A DNA stretch of 64,000 bases from Rubrivivax sp. (GTDB taxonomy: Bacteria > Pseudomonadota > Gammaproteobacteria > Burkholderiales > Burkholderiaceae_C): contig JAIXWM010000132.1 in NCBI GenBank assembly GCA_027491255.1, positions 32,084-96,083 on the forward strand, written 5' to 3'. The notes below the pieces were generated by a model. That model did no database searches, was not told where the DNA came from, and was given only the letters and a program-made list of their open reading frames with translations. A program made the position numbers and the translations under genes. Below, in pieces: positions 39,423-50,413 of this stretch; positions within the stretch are counted from its first letter, which is position 1, and each line of letters opens with the position of its first letter.

Positions 39423-40673
39423 TCAGCGCATCTGGAAGGTGACTCGAGCACCGTATTGATTGAATTTCAGCTGGTCACTGCCGGTGACGCGCTGCAGGGC
39501 CAGAGACCACTGAACGCCACGCTGGGAGCTTACCGTCAAGCCGGCATTCAACAGGCGCTGCAAGCTGAAGAGCCCATTCCATTGCGCTGACGCCGAGGTT
39601 TGCGGCTCATCCACCAGGCTGACGCGCTGGTTGATGTGCCCGCTTTTGGATTGTTGCCATTGCACGCCGACGAAGGGCGTCCATTTCGTGGCGTTTGCTG
39701 TGGTGACGACCTTTGACAAAGTGGCGCCGGCAGTCAGGCTTTGACGGCGGGTGTGCAGTGTGTCCATGGCCAGTGCACCGGCGCCGCCGCGCTCCTGGTA
39801 GCTGCTGAAGCGTGCAGCCATATAGCCAAGCCTGACGTAGGGCTGGAGACTGACGTCTGCAGGGAGCGTGCGGGTGTGACTGAGGCCCAGACTGGCGTGC
39901 GCGCCCTGGGCCTTCCGCTCGGACACAAGCATGGTATTGCCGGCTTGTGCGTAGCGTTGGTTGTCGAATGATGTTTCGCTCAGGCCCGCGATCAGGTGAA
40001 AGGAGATATTCACAGGCAGAGTCCGCTGGGCGTAGAGGGTCGCTCCCATGCTCTTGTTGCCAACGCGGGTTGAATCGCCATCGATGGACGTGCTGCCTTG
40101 GCCAATTCCAAATGCAATACCCGATTGCGTATCGGGAAGGTTAGGCAGATCCAGACCGATAGTGATATTGTCCTGATATGTTTTCTGGGGGGCGCTGCTG
40201 ACGCTGTAGTTGCCGCGCTGGGTTTGAAATTTGGCCCAGATGCTCGGAAATGAGGCCTGTGAGCGCAGATTGAGCGACTGTAGATGCTCGAAGGTATGAT
40301 TTATTTGTGTCGCGCTGAATCGTTCGAAGGCTGCTACCTGAGCGAGGACAGTACCTTTCACACTGGCATCTTCTGGGTTGACATTCAATCGCAAGAGCAA
40401 TTGCAGAGTCGACTCTTTTTTAACATCGTAGTCGCTGAGCGTGCGTCCATCGTCGAGTTGCGTGCCCGCAAATACAAGACGTTGCTGATCAGGCGGTATA
40501 CCCTCTTTGTCCTGGATTTTAGCTTTGACGTTTTCTATGGTGTCTGACGACTCAACGTCCAGGGTAATCATCTTTCCGGTCGTCGTATTGACAAATATTT
40601 GCATCGCCCATGAAAAACTGGGGATAATCAGTGCGGTAAGCAGGCACAGAGTTCGCAGCAGGGTCAAGGTCAT
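39423..40673 (-). CDS. Secreted ubiquitin fused to an autotransporter-type beta-barrel
   Basis: The 416-aa precursor (ATG 40673; the frame is open to a TTG at 40745) has a signal peptide (1-23) ending PSFSWA. The next residue is Met1 of a ubiquitin domain (24-96; bases 40386-40604). By hand, 60 of the first 73 positions match human ubiquitin, including [20 protein letters not shown] unbroken. Lys11, 27, 29, 33 and 63 are kept. Lys6 becomes Asn and Lys48 becomes Thr; patch residues Leu8, Ile44, His68 and Val70 become Thr, Val, Gln and Leu. The Arg-Gly-Gly tail is replaced by Asn-Val-Asn, so conjugation is not expected. A helical linker ([20 protein letters not shown]) leads to a beta-barrel (about 150-416) with alternating strands ([30 protein letters not shown]) ending GARVTFQMR. 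The gene is much more AT-rich than its neighbours. Surface display of ubiquitin is inferred. Confidence 0.9.
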   Translation of the reverse strand: MTLTLLRTLCLLTALIIPSFSWAMQIFVNTTTGKMITLDVESSDTIENVKAKIQDKEGIPPDQQRLVFAGTQLDDGRTLSDYDVKKESTLQLLLRLNVNPEDASVKGTVLAQVAAFERFSATQINHTFEHLQSLNLRSQASFPSIWAKFQTQRGNYSVSSAPQKTYQDNITIGLDLPNLPDTQSGIAFGIGQGSTSIDGDSTRVGNKSMGATLYAQRTLPVNISFHLIAGLSETSFDNQRYAQAGNTMLVSERKAQGAHASLGLSHTRTLPADVSLQPYVRLGYMAARFSSYQERGGAGALAMDTLHTRRQSLTAGATLSKVVTTANATKWTPFVGVQWQQSKSGHINQRVSLVDEPQTSASAQWNGLFSLQRLLNAGLTVSSQRGVQWSLALQRVTGSDQLKFNQYGARVTFQMR

Positions 40674-40885
40674 GAGAGATTTTCTTGTCGTATCGAGAGC
40701 TATTTTAGTCTTGCATGAAAAATAAACAGCCAATGGGCTTTTCAAAGTCCATGAGTCACGTTACCAAACGACCGACAACGGCATCGAATGTCAGAACAAA
40801 GACATGACCAGCCATCAGCCTGGCAATTATTTCCTTTGATCTGCAAGACGCTGATGTTTTTATGCACCAGGGCGCGTTGTTCACC
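40674..40885. other. AT-rich upstream region of the ubiquitin gene
   Basis: This 212-bp region is strikingly AT-rich compared with flanking DNA, and GC rises again at about 40866. Read on the minus strand it holds TAAAAT near 40702-40707, a possible -10 box, but no well-spaced -35. No insertion-sequence end or direct repeat is recognised. Confidence 0.4.
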
Positions 40886-41776
40886 TCACACGCCACCGCC
40901 TCGGCCCGCTCGATCACCGCCATGGCGCAGTACCTGCGCCGTGTAGACCGCCAGCGCCACCCAGATGAAGGCGAAGCCGACGAGCTTGTCGGCGTCGAAG
41001 GGTTCCTGGAAGAAGAACACGCCGCAGGCGAGCTGCAGCGTCGGCGACACGTACTGCATCAGGCCCAGGGTGGCCAGCCGCAGGCGCCGCGCCGCGGCTG
41101 CGAACAGCATCAGCGGCAGCGCCGTCAGTGGGCCAGCCAACAGGATCCAGAAGGTCAGTACGTCATCGCCGCGCAGCAGCACACCGTTGGCCGACACCGT
41201 CCACCACACCAGCCAGGGGACTGCCAGCGGCGCGACGAGCAGGGTCTCGAGCGCCAGCCCCTCCAGGGGGCCGAGCGGCGAGGTCTTGCGCAGCAGCCCG
41301 TACAGGGCAAACGTGAAGGCCAGCGACAGCGCGTACCAGGGCAGGTGCCCCGTCTGCCAGGTGAGCCACGCCACGCCGCAGGCTGCCAGCGCCACGGCTG
41401 CGCGCTGTACTGGCGCCAGGCGCTCGCGCAGCACGAACACGCCGAGCAGCACGTTGACCAGCGGATTGATGAAGTAGCCCAGGCTCGCCTCGACCACGCG
41501 CCCGTTCTGCAGCGCGACGATGTAGAGCAGCCAGTTCAGTGCCAGCACCAGCGCGCTCGCGCCCGTCCACAGCAGCACGCGGGGCTGGCGCAGCGCCGCA
41601 CCCAGCCAGCTCCACTGGCGCCTGACCGCCAGCACCCCAGCCAGGAAGACCAGGCACCATACCGCGCGGTGCAACACCACCTCCATCGGCGCCACCGTGG
41701 CCAGCTGGTGGAAGTACAGCGGGAACAGGCCCCAGGCCACGAAGGCCATGGCCGCGTACAGGACTCCAGGGTTCAT
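40886..41776 (-). CDS. rarD: EamA-family permease RarD
   Basis: The 296-aa protein has ten predicted membrane helices and the RarD signature MNPGVLYAAMAFVAWGLFPLYFHQL, here noted as FVAWGLFPLYFHQL. Further signatures are NWLLYIVALQNGRVVEASLGYF, YALSLAFTFALYGLLRK and LGLMQYVSPTLQL. It belongs to the drug/metabolite transporter superfamily, and its substrate is not established. It is 28 bp from the livF stop region on the same strand, so it could be at the end of the liv operon. Its 3' end marks the border of the AT-rich island. Confidence 0.95.
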   Translation of the reverse strand: MNPGVLYAAMAFVAWGLFPLYFHQLATVAPMEVVLHRAVWCLVFLAGVLAVRRQWSWLGAALRQPRVLLWTGASALVLALNWLLYIVALQNGRVVEASLGYFINPLVNVLLGVFVLRERLAPVQRAAVALAACGVAWLTWQTGHLPWYALSLAFTFALYGLLRKTSPLGPLEGLALETLLVAPLAVPWLVWWTVSANGVLLRGDDVLTFWILLAGPLTALPLMLFAAAARRLRLATLGLMQYVSPTLQLACGVFFFQEPFDADKLVGFAFIWVALAVYTAQVLRHGGDRAGRGGGV

Positions 41777-41804
41777 GCGGGCGGATTGTCCCCGCGCACA
41801 GGCA

Positions 41805-42521
41805 CTACACGCCCACGTATCGGTGCAACACGTCCGGCTGTGCCCGCAGGTCGCCCGAGCTGCCCTGCCAGACCACGCGGCCCTTTTCGACGATGTAGTG
41901 CCGGTCGGCCAGCGCGAGCAGCGGACCGATGTTCTTGTCGATCACCACCATGGCCAGCCCCGTGCCCTTGAGCCGCTCCAGGCAGCGCCAGATGTCCAGG
42001 CGCACCAGCGGGGCGAGTCCCTCGGTGGCCTCGTCCAGGATCAGCAGCTTGGGATTGGTCATCAGCGCGCGGCCGATGGCCAGCATCTGCTGTTCGCCGC
42101 CGGAGAGGTTGGCGCCAAGGTTGCGCTCGCGCTCCTTGAGGCGCGGGAACATCTGGTAGACGGCGTCCAGCGTCCACGGGTCGGGCAGACGGTGGCGGTT
42201 CTCGGCCGTGGCCACGAGGTTCTCACGCACCGTCAGGTTGGGGAAGACCTGGCGCCCCTCGGGTACAAGCGCCAGCCCGGCACGGGCGACACGGTAGGAA
42301 GGTTCACCCTGAAGTTCCCGACCGTCCATCACGACGCGCCCGGCTCTCGGATGCAGCATCCCCATGACCGATTTCACGGTGGTGGTCTTGCCCATGCCGT
42401 TGCGGCCGATCAGCGTGACGACCTCGCCGCGACCCACCTGCAGCGACATGCCGAAGAGCACCTGGCTCGTGCCGTAGGCGGTCTCGACGCCCTCGACGCT
42501 GAGCAGCGCGGTGGCGCTCAC
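41805..42521 (-). CDS. livF: Branched-chain amino acid-type ABC transporter ATPase LivF
   Basis: GTG at 42521 overlaps the livG stop (ATGTGA junction). The 238-aa ATPase has Walker A GRNGMGKTTT, signature LSGGEQQMLAIGRAL and Walker B LLILDEATEGLAP; the LivF-type N-terminus YGTSQVLFGMSLQV is clear. It energises uptake with LivG through LivHM. The operon lies downstream of aminoaromatic-pathway genes, so the ligand may be an aromatic or amido acid rather than leucine. Confidence 0.94.
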   Translation of the reverse strand: MSATALLSVEGVETAYGTSQVLFGMSLQVGRGEVVTLIGRNGMGKTTTVKSVMGMLHPRAGRVVMDGRELQGEPSYRVARAGLALVPEGRQVFPNLTVRENLVATAENRHRLPDPWTLDAVYQMFPRLKERERNLGANLSGGEQQMLAIGRALMTNPKLLILDEATEGLAPLVRLDIWRCLERLKGTGLAMVVIDKNIGPLLALADRHYIVEKGRVVWQGSSGDLRAQPDVLHRYVGV

Positions 42522-43273
42522 ATCAGCTCTCCCTGCTCGCCGAGGTAGGCCTCGCGCACCTCGGCGTTGTTGCGGATCTGCTCCGGCGTACCGCAAGCGA
42601 TGGCGCGACCGTAGACCAGCACGGTGATTCGGTCGGCGAGCGCGAACACGGCGTCCATGTCGTGCTCGACGAGCAGGATGGTGTAGCGCCCCTTCAACCC
42701 CGCCAGCAGCCGGACCACGCCCTCGGACTCGGCGTGGCTCATGCCGGCCATGGGCTCGTCCAGCAGCAGCAGCTTCGGGCGGGAGGCCAGCGTCATCGCG
42801 ATCTCGAGCTGCCGCCGCTCACCGTGGGCGAGCGCGCCCACGGGCGTGTGGGCGCGGTCGGCCAGATTCACCTGCTCGAGCGCCGCGAGCGCAGGCTTGG
42901 TGAGCTCGCGCTGCCGCGCCACCGGCGTCCAGAAACGGAAGCTGTGCCCGGCATGACCCTGCACCGCCATGCAGACGTTCTGCAGCACGGTGAAGTCGGG
43001 GAACACCGAGGTGATCTGGTAGGAACGCCCCAGCCCGGCGAGCGAGCGCTCGTGTGGCGCCAGCCGGGTGATGTCGCGGCCGTCGAAGACGATGCGGCCC
43101 TGGTCGGGAAAGAACTCGCCGCTGAGCTGGTTGATGAGCGTGGTCTTGCCCGCACCGTTGGGGCCGATGACGGCGTGGATCTCGCCCGGCACCAGCGCCA
43201 GCGAAAGGTCGTCCGTGGCGGTCAGCCCGCCGAAGCGCTTGACCAGGCGCTCCACCGCAAGCACCGCACTCAC
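42518..43273 (-). CDS. livG: Branched-chain amino acid-type ABC transporter ATPase LivG
   Basis: GTG at 43273 lies in a GTGA overlap with livM. The 251-aa ATPase has LVKRFGGLTATDDLSL, Walker A GPNGAGKTTL, the LivG-type signature ALAHGERRQLEIAMTLA, Walker B LLLLDEPMAGMSH and the His-loop LLVEHDMDAVF. It pairs with LivF. Confidence 0.94.
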   Translation of the reverse strand: MSAVLAVERLVKRFGGLTATDDLSLALVPGEIHAVIGPNGAGKTTLINQLSGEFFPDQGRIVFDGRDITRLAPHERSLAGLGRSYQITSVFPDFTVLQNVCMAVQGHAGHSFRFWTPVARQRELTKPALAALEQVNLADRAHTPVGALAHGERRQLEIAMTLASRPKLLLLDEPMAGMSHAESEGVVRLLAGLKGRYTILLVEHDMDAVFALADRITVLVYGRAIACGTPEQIRNNAEVREAYLGEQGELM

Positions 43274-44250
43274 CGCGGACCCTCCTTGCCGGCCGAAAGT
43301 CGGCCGTACAAGCCCTGCTTGAGCACCAGGACGACAAGCACGATGAACAAGCCGATCAGTGCCAGCCAATGCTGGCTGAGGAACTTGTCGAGCCAGGGAA
43401 CACCGACGCTGAAGGACGACAGCACTTCCTCCAGCAGGAGCAGCGCTGCAGCGCCGACCACCGGACCGAACAGCGTGCCCAGGCCACCGAGCACCGTGAT
43501 CACGATCAATTCGCCGGAGACCGTCCAGGCCATGTAGGCCGGAGCGACGAAGCGCGTCAGGTTGCCCAGCAGCACGCCCGCCAGCACGCACACCAGCGCC
43601 GAGATCACGTAGGCCACGAGCTTGTAGCGCAGCGTCGGGAAACCCAACGCCTTCATGCGCCGCTCGTTGCTCTTGCAGCCGCGCAGCACCATGCCGAAGC
43701 GCGAGTGCACGAGCCGGTGCAGCAGGTACAGCACGCCCACCAGCAGGGCGAAGGTGACGTAGTACAGCACCGTGCCGTTGGCCAGCGAGAACAGCCCGAA
43801 GTCGCTGCGGTTCGGAATCTGCAGGCCGTCGTCACCACCGTAGTCACGCAGGCTCACGCCCAGGAAGAACAGCATCTGCGCGAAGGCCAGCGTGATCATG
43901 ATGAAGGCCATGCCGCTGGTGCGCAGGCACACGGCGCCTACCGCGAGCGCGACGACGCCGCCCACACCGAGCGCCACCACCAGATGCGCCCAGCCACTGC
44001 CCACCCCGTGGAAGGTGAGGATGCCCACCGCATAGGCGCCGATGCCGATGTACATCGCGTGCCCGAAGCTGACCATGCCGCCGTAGCCGAGGATCAGGTT
44101 CAGCCCCAGCGCGGCCAGGGCGAAGATCATGATGCGCGTGAACAGCGTCACGTAGAAGGTCTGCCCCAGCACGCCGGACAGCAAGGGCACTGCGGCCAGC
44201 AGCAGGAGCACGGCCGCAGCGACGATCACGCGGGGCGACATCCTAGCCAT
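43270..44250 (-). CDS. livM: Branched-chain amino acid-type ABC permease LivM
   Basis: The 326-aa membrane protein has eight to ten hydrophobic helices and the LivM motifs ALGLNLILGYGGMVSFGHAM, AFIMITLAFAQMLFF and LTRFVAPAYMAWTVSGEL. It overlaps livH by eight bases and livG by four. It forms the channel with LivH. Confidence 0.94.
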   Translation of the reverse strand: MARMSPRVIVAAAVLLLLAAVPLLSGVLGQTFYVTLFTRIMIFALAALGLNLILGYGGMVSFGHAMYIGIGAYAVGILTFHGVGSGWAHLVVALGVGGVVALAVGAVCLRTSGMAFIMITLAFAQMLFFLGVSLRDYGGDDGLQIPNRSDFGLFSLANGTVLYYVTFALLVGVLYLLHRLVHSRFGMVLRGCKSNERRMKALGFPTLRYKLVAYVISALVCVLAGVLLGNLTRFVAPAYMAWTVSGELIVITVLGGLGTLFGPVVGAAALLLLEEVLSSFSVGVPWLDKFLSQHWLALIGLFIVLVVLVLKQGLYGRLSAGKEGPR

Positions 44251-45166
44251 GCTTCACCGGGAACAGGCCCTGCGGCCGCCAGGCCAGCACCGCGGCCATC
44301 AGCAGGTAGATGAGCATCGAGGCGATCGCCGGACCGACGGCCTGCGCGATCGAGCGCTCGACGAACTCGCGCAGCAGTGTGGGAAGCAATGCGCGACCCA
44401 TCGTGTCGACGACGCCCACGATCAGCGCGCCGTAGAAGGCGCCGCGGATCGAGCCGATGCCGCCGGTGACGATGACCACCAGCGTCAGGATCAGGATGGG
44501 TTCGCCCATGCCGGCCTGCACCGATACGATGGGCCCGGCCATCAGTCCGGCCAGGCCGGCCAGGCCGGCACCGAGCGCGAACACCGTCAGGTTCAGGCCC
44601 TTGATGTTGACGCCCAGCGCCGAAACCATCTCGGGGTTGGAGGCGCCTGCGCGAATGAGCATGCCCACGCGCGTGCGGTGGATCACCGCATACAGCGCCA
44701 GCCCGACCAGCAGGCCGACGACGATGATCGCGAAACGGTACGAGGGGTAGGCCAGGCCGAACAGGTCCACCGTGCCCGACAGGGCCTTGGGCACGTTCAT
44801 GTAGACCGATGCCGGGCCCCAGATGAAGCGCACGACCTCGTTGAAGAACAGGATCAGGCCGAAGGTGGCGAGCACCTGGTCGAGGTGGTCACGGGTGTAG
44901 AGCGTGGACAGCGCGACGCGCTCGACCAGCACCCCCAGCAGCATGGTGCCGGGCACCGCAACCAGGGCCGCAGCGAGGAAGGAGCCGTCGAAGGCGTTGT
45001 AGCCCGCCGCGGCGAAGTAGGCCCCCATCATGTACAGCGAACCATGGCTGAGGTTCACGAAGTTCATGATGCCGAAGACCAGCGTCAAGCCCGCCGACAA
45101 CAGGAACAGCAGCACACCGAGCTGCAGCCCGTTGAGCAGTTGCGTGAGCAGGAGGCCGGTGGTCAT
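44243..45166 (-). CDS. livH: Branched-chain amino acid-type ABC permease LivH
   Basis: The 307-aa membrane protein has the LivH motifs GLTLVFGIMNFVNLSHGSLY, LERVALSTLYTRDHLDQVLATF-type (seen as DHLDQVLATFGLIL), GLNLTVFALGAGLAGLAG and VVIVTGGIGSIRGAF. It lies 95 bp downstream of the receptor gene and is the first permease of the operon. Confidence 0.94.
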   Translation of the reverse strand: MTTGLLLTQLLNGLQLGVLLFLLSAGLTLVFGIMNFVNLSHGSLYMMGAYFAAAGYNAFDGSFLAAALVAVPGTMLLGVLVERVALSTLYTRDHLDQVLATFGLILFFNEVVRFIWGPASVYMNVPKALSGTVDLFGLAYPSYRFAIIVVGLLVGLALYAVIHRTRVGMLIRAGASNPEMVSALGVNIKGLNLTVFALGAGLAGLAGLMAGPIVSVQAGMGEPILILTLVVIVTGGIGSIRGAFYGALIVGVVDTMGRALLPTLLREFVERSIAQAVGPAIASMLIYLLMAAVLAWRPQGLFPVKHG

Positions 45167-45261
45167 GACGGGAAGGAACGCGGTCGCATGGCTCGCCAGC
45201 CGACAAAGGACAGGGGCGGCGCAAGCCGCCCCGCCAGCTCAGGCGCGAACCGGACGTGACC

Positions 45262-46431
45262 TCACATCTTGCACTGCGAGGCGTAGGCGTCGCCGTGGTT
45301 CTTCAGCGGCGTGGCCACGGTCTTCAGGCTGACCCGGCCCTTCGAATCCTTGGCCACCTCGAAAATGTGCTGGTCCTGGATGGGGAAGTGATTGGAATTG
45401 AACTTGAAGCTGCCGCGAACCGACTGGAAATCGGCCGCCTTCAGTGCCGCGCGGAAAGCGTTCTTGTCGGCGATGTTGCCCTTGACTTTGGCGATCGCCG
45501 AGTCGAGCAGCAGCGCTGCGTCGTAGCTTTGCGCCGCGTATTGCGACGGGATGCGCTTGAACTTGGCCTCGAACTCATCGACAAAGCGCTTGCTGGCCGG
45601 GTTGTTGAAATCAGGGCCCCAGAAGGTGCCCGAGATCACGCCCAGCGCCGCCTCTCCCTGGGCCGGCAATGTCGAGCCGTCGGTGGTGGAGGTGGTCAGC
45701 AGCGGAATCCTGCCCAGCAGACCGGCTTGCTGGTACTGGCGCACGAAATTCACGCCCAGACCGCCGGGATAGAACACGTAGACCGCGTCAGGCTTCTTGG
45801 CCGCGACCTGCGCGAGTTCGGCGGCGAAGTCGGGCTGGTTCAGCGGCGTGTAGATCTCGTCGATGACCTCGCCCTTGTAGAAGCGCTTGAAGCCGGCGAC
45901 GAAATCCTTGCCCGCCTGGTAGTTCGGCGCCATGCCGATGACACGCTTGTAGCCCTTGTCCATCGCGTACTTGCCAACCACCTCGGCCTGGTTGTCGTTC
46001 TGCCACGACGTGATGAACTGGAAGGGGGAGCACTGCGCGCCGGCGATCGGCGCCGGGCCGCCGTTGGAGCCGATCAGGAACACACCCGCTTCGGTGATGG
46101 GCTTGTGCACCGCCATCATGATGTTGGAGAAGGTGATGCCGGTGATGATGGGCACACGCTCGCGCTCGAGCAGCTTCTGCACGACCTGGGTCGCGACGTC
46201 GGGCTTGAGCTGGCTGTCCTCGCGCAGCACCTGAACCGGCACGCCGCCGAGGCGACCGCCGTTGCGCTCGACGACCATCATGAAGCCGTCGTACTGGTCC
46301 TGACCGAGGGCAGCCTGCGGGCCGGAGAGTTCGGCGACAAAGCCGATCTTGATCGGCGCCTGCGCCTGCACGGCACCGGCAGCCATGGCCAGGCACGCAG
46401 CAGCGGCCAGCCGGGACAGGTTTTTCAGCAT
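45262..46431 (-). CDS. LIV-type ABC transporter periplasmic binding protein
   Basis: ATG at 46431 follows GAAGGAGATC. The 389-aa precursor has a signal peptide (MLKNLSRLAAAACLAMAAG, processed near VQAQA) and a type I periplasmic fold: IKIGFVAELSGPQAALGQDQ, GSNGGPAPIAGAQCSPF, GMAPNYQAGKDFVAGF and YAAQSYDAALLLDSAI. Relatives near aromatic gene clusters often bind benzoates or amides. Being between the ring-cleavage genes and livHMGF, it probably takes up an aromatic or amino-aromatic compound. Confidence 0.93.
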   Translation of the reverse strand: MLKNLSRLAAAACLAMAAGAVQAQAPIKIGFVAELSGPQAALGQDQYDGFMMVVERNGGRLGGVPVQVLREDSQLKPDVATQVVQKLLERERVPIITGITFSNIMMAVHKPITEAGVFLIGSNGGPAPIAGAQCSPFQFITSWQNDNQAEVVGKYAMDKGYKRVIGMAPNYQAGKDFVAGFKRFYKGEVIDEIYTPLNQPDFAAELAQVAAKKPDAVYVFYPGGLGVNFVRQYQQAGLLGRIPLLTTSTTDGSTLPAQGEAALGVISGTFWGPDFNNPASKRFVDEFEAKFKRIPSQYAAQSYDAALLLDSAIAKVKGNIADKNAFRAALKAADFQSVRGSFKFNSNHFPIQDQHIFEVAKDSKGRVSLKTVATPLKNHGDAYASQCKM

Positions 46432-46555
46432 TTTGATCTCCTTCGGGTGACTTCCCCGTGCAACGCCAAGTTTAGTGCCGCGCCCCGGCAGCGCCGCCCC
46501 GGGTCTACCCGGGTCACCCTGGGGCCAAGGCCGGCTCGGCGGCGCGCGAACTGGC

Positions 46556-48158
<1,603 letters not shown>

Positions 48159-48265
48159 GCGGGGTCGCCTCCATCTCGTGCTTCGAGCGCGAGCCGCGAT
48201 CTTTGCCCACTCCGCCGCAGGTCTGGCGCCTGAAGGGGCGCGCCACTGCGCGTTCGGCGCCGCGC

Positions 48266-48697
48266 TCAGGGCTTGTAGGCGACCGCCTTGATCTCGATCA
48301 GCAGGTGCGGGTGCGGCAGTTGGTGCACCGCCACCGTGGTGCGCGCCGGGCCGTCGGGGCCGAAAAAGCTGGCGTAGACCTCGTTGTAGCCCGCGAAGTC
48401 GTTCATGTTGACAAGGAAGGTGCTGAGCTCGACGAGATCCGACAGGTCGGCCCCGGCGCTTTGCAGGATGGCGCGCACGTTCTCGATCACCGCGCGCGTC
48501 TGTTCGCGGATGTCCAGTTGCGTCGTGCCGAGCGCGTCGGCCTGGGCCCCGGCGATGCTGTTGTCGGGCCGGCGCGAGCTCGTGCCCGAGACGAACAGGA
48601 AGGGCCCGGCACGCTTGACGTGCGGGTAGGCGCCGCGCGGGCGGGCCAGGCTGGCGACAGTGGTGGCGGAAGCGGGGCGGGCGGGGTCGGCGCTCAT
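48266..48697 (-). CDS. RidA-family protein (2-aminomuconate deaminase-like)
   Basis: The 143-aa protein has the RidA/YjgF fold motifs [41 protein letters not shown] and [20 protein letters not shown]. Length and the N-terminal extension resemble 2-aminomuconate deaminases of nitrobenzoate and aminophenol pathways. It lies upstream of the 3-hydroxyanthranilate dioxygenase- and ACMSD-like genes on the same strand, which supports that role. A general imine-deaminase role is the alternative. Confidence 0.85.
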   Translation of the reverse strand: MSADPARPASATTVASLARPRGAYPHVKRAGPFLFVSGTSSRRPDNSIAGAQADALGTTQLDIREQTRAVIENVRAILQSAGADLSDLVELSTFLVNMNDFAGYNEVYASFFGPDGPARTTVAVHQLPHPHLLIEIKAVAYKP

Positions 48698-48867
48698 GGT
48701 GTCGGGAGGGTCTCGGGGTTGGGCGGGTGGCGCTGGCATGCCGGCTGTGCGCGGCCAGGGTCGCGGCTGCCGGCACGCCGGACCGCACGATAGCCGGCTT
48801 CGGGCACGGGCGGACGACATCTCTTGCGAAACAGGGCCTGCAGAAGCTTCCGGGAAACAATGGGCGC

Positions 48868-50223
48868 GTGCACGCCCCCACACCAGCCCCGCCCGAGGCC
48901 GCCCCGATCGCTGCGCGTTGGCGCACCGTCGGCGCGCTCGGCACGGCCCAGACGCTCTCCTGGGCCTCGTCTTACTACCTGCCCGCCATCCTGGCCGAGC
49001 CGATGGCGCGCGATCTCGGCATCGCCACGCCCACGGTGTTCGTCGCCTTCTCGCTGGCGATGGTGGTGTCGGCATTGCTCGGCCCGACGGCCGGCCGGGC
49101 CATCGACCGTGGCGGCGGTCGCCCGGTGCTGCTGGCAACCAACGTGGTGTTCGCGCTCGCGCTGGCGGGGCTCGGCCTGGCGCAAGGGCCGGTGGGCCTG
49201 TTCGCAGCCTGGCTGCTGCTGGGCGCAGCCATGGGCTGCGGCCTGTACGAGGCGGCGTTCGCGACCCTGGTGCGCCTGTACGGCAGTGGCGCACGCAACC
49301 CCATCACGGGCATCACGCTGATCGCCGGCTTCGCCTCCACCATCGGCTGGCCGTTGTCGGCCTGGATGGCGGCGGAATTCGGCTGGCGTGGCGCCTGCCT
49401 GGGCTGGGCGGCGTTGCACCTGCTGCTGGGGCTGCCGCTGAACGCCTTGGTGCCGCGGGCGCCGGACTCGACGGCAAGCCCGCCCCCTCCCGTCCCACCC
49501 GGCCCGCCTGGACAGCCCGCCGAGGGCGCGCCCTTGACGTCTTTGCTCGCGCAGCGCAGCCAGGACAAGGCGGCAACAGCATCAACGGTGACGGCAGCGG
49601 CAGCCCCGCCCGCGGCAGCCCCTCCCGCGGCAGCCATGCTGGATGCTGTGCCGGCCCGGTCGACTTCCGCAGCCACACGCACCGCCGTGCTGCTGTCCCT
49701 CGTCTTCGCGCTGGTGTGGTTCATCAGCACCGCGATGGCCACCCACCTGCCGGCGATGCTGCAGGCCGGCGGCGCCAGCCTCGCCACGGCGGTGGCGGTG
49801 GGGGCTCTGGTGGGGCCGGCTCAGGTGGCCGGGCGCCTGCTGGAGTTCGGGCTGCTGCGCCACGTGCACCCACTGCTGTCGGCGCGGCTGGCCACGCTCG
49901 GGCACCCGCTGGGCGTGGCCGTGCTGCTCGTGCTCGGCCCGCCCGGCGCGGCGGCCTTCGCACTGCTGCACGGCGGTGGCAACGGCATCATGACGATCGC
50001 CAAGGGCACCTTGCCGCTGGCGCTGTTCGGACCTGGCGACTACGGGCTGCGCCAGGGCTGGATGATGATGCCGGCGCGCGTGGCGCAGGCCGTGGCGCCC
50101 GTGGCCTTCGGGGTGATGCTCGAGACCCTCGGCGCGGGAGCGATGTGGGTGTCGGCTGCACTCGGCCTGGCGGCCTTCGCGGCGTTGATGGCGGTGCGCT
50201 CGACGCCATCGCCCACGGCCTGA
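48868..50223 (+). CDS. MFS transporter
   Basis: The start is GTG 48868 ([18 protein letters not shown]), placing the first helix ([20 protein letters not shown]) near the N-terminus; the frame is open further upstream. The 451-aa protein has twelve helices in two halves. A long Pro/Ala-rich cytoplasmic loop lies mid-protein (about 200-275; [18 protein letters not shown]). Motif A-like [15 protein letters not shown] is present. The substrate is unknown. It is divergent from the RidA gene. Repeat copy C begins within ten bases of its stop. Confidence 0.88.
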   Translation: MHAPTPAPPEAAPIAARWRTVGALGTAQTLSWASSYYLPAILAEPMARDLGIATPTVFVAFSLAMVVSALLGPTAGRAIDRGGGRPVLLATNVVFALALAGLGLAQGPVGLFAAWLLLGAAMGCGLYEAAFATLVRLYGSGARNPITGITLIAGFASTIGWPLSAWMAAEFGWRGACLGWAALHLLLGLPLNALVPRAPDSTASPPPPVPPGPPGQPAEGAPLTSLLAQRSQDKAATASTVTAAAAPPAAAPPAAAMLDAVPARSTSAATRTAVLLSLVFALVWFISTAMATHLPAMLQAGGASLATAVAVGALVGPAQVAGRLLEFGLLRHVHPLLSARLATLGHPLGVAVLLVLGPPGAAAFALLHGGGNGIMTIAKGTLPLALFGPGDYGLRQGWMMMPARVAQAVAPVAFGVMLETLGAGAMWVSAALGLAAFAALMAVRSTPSPTA

Positions 50224-50231
50224 GGCACGGC

Positions 50232-50413
50232 TTCACCCGCTCAGGTCTGGCGCTTTTCTCGCTGCGCCCCGCAAAGCAAGCCCATACCACCCGTATCCAG
50301 GGGCAAACCGCAGCCATGGCCAGGCCAAGACGCGGGTTTGCAACGACAAGACGGCGTGTCTGGGCGTGCAAGGCCGGGACGGGGGAAGACGCTCAGACGC
50401 TCAGACGCTCAGT
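50232..50413 (-). repeat. 160-bp 3'-end-associated repeat, copy C (divergent)
   Basis: Read on the minus strand it starts at the stop of the WYL regulator with CTGAGCGT three times in tandem. It continues TTCCCCCGTCCCGGCCTTGC, then TTGTCGTTGCAAACCC and TGGCCATGGCTGCGG, all lining up with copies B and D. The far end near 50240 (CCTGAGCGG) is weakly matched. It fills the convergent gap between the MFS and WYL genes. Confidence 0.72.

Noticed and set aside
40674..40745. N-terminal extension of the ubiquitin precursor from TTG 40745
   Set aside because: It would give a long leader before a complete signal peptide. It could be an extended autotransporter signal, but the ATG at 40673 alone gives a normal signal peptide, so I kept the shorter form.
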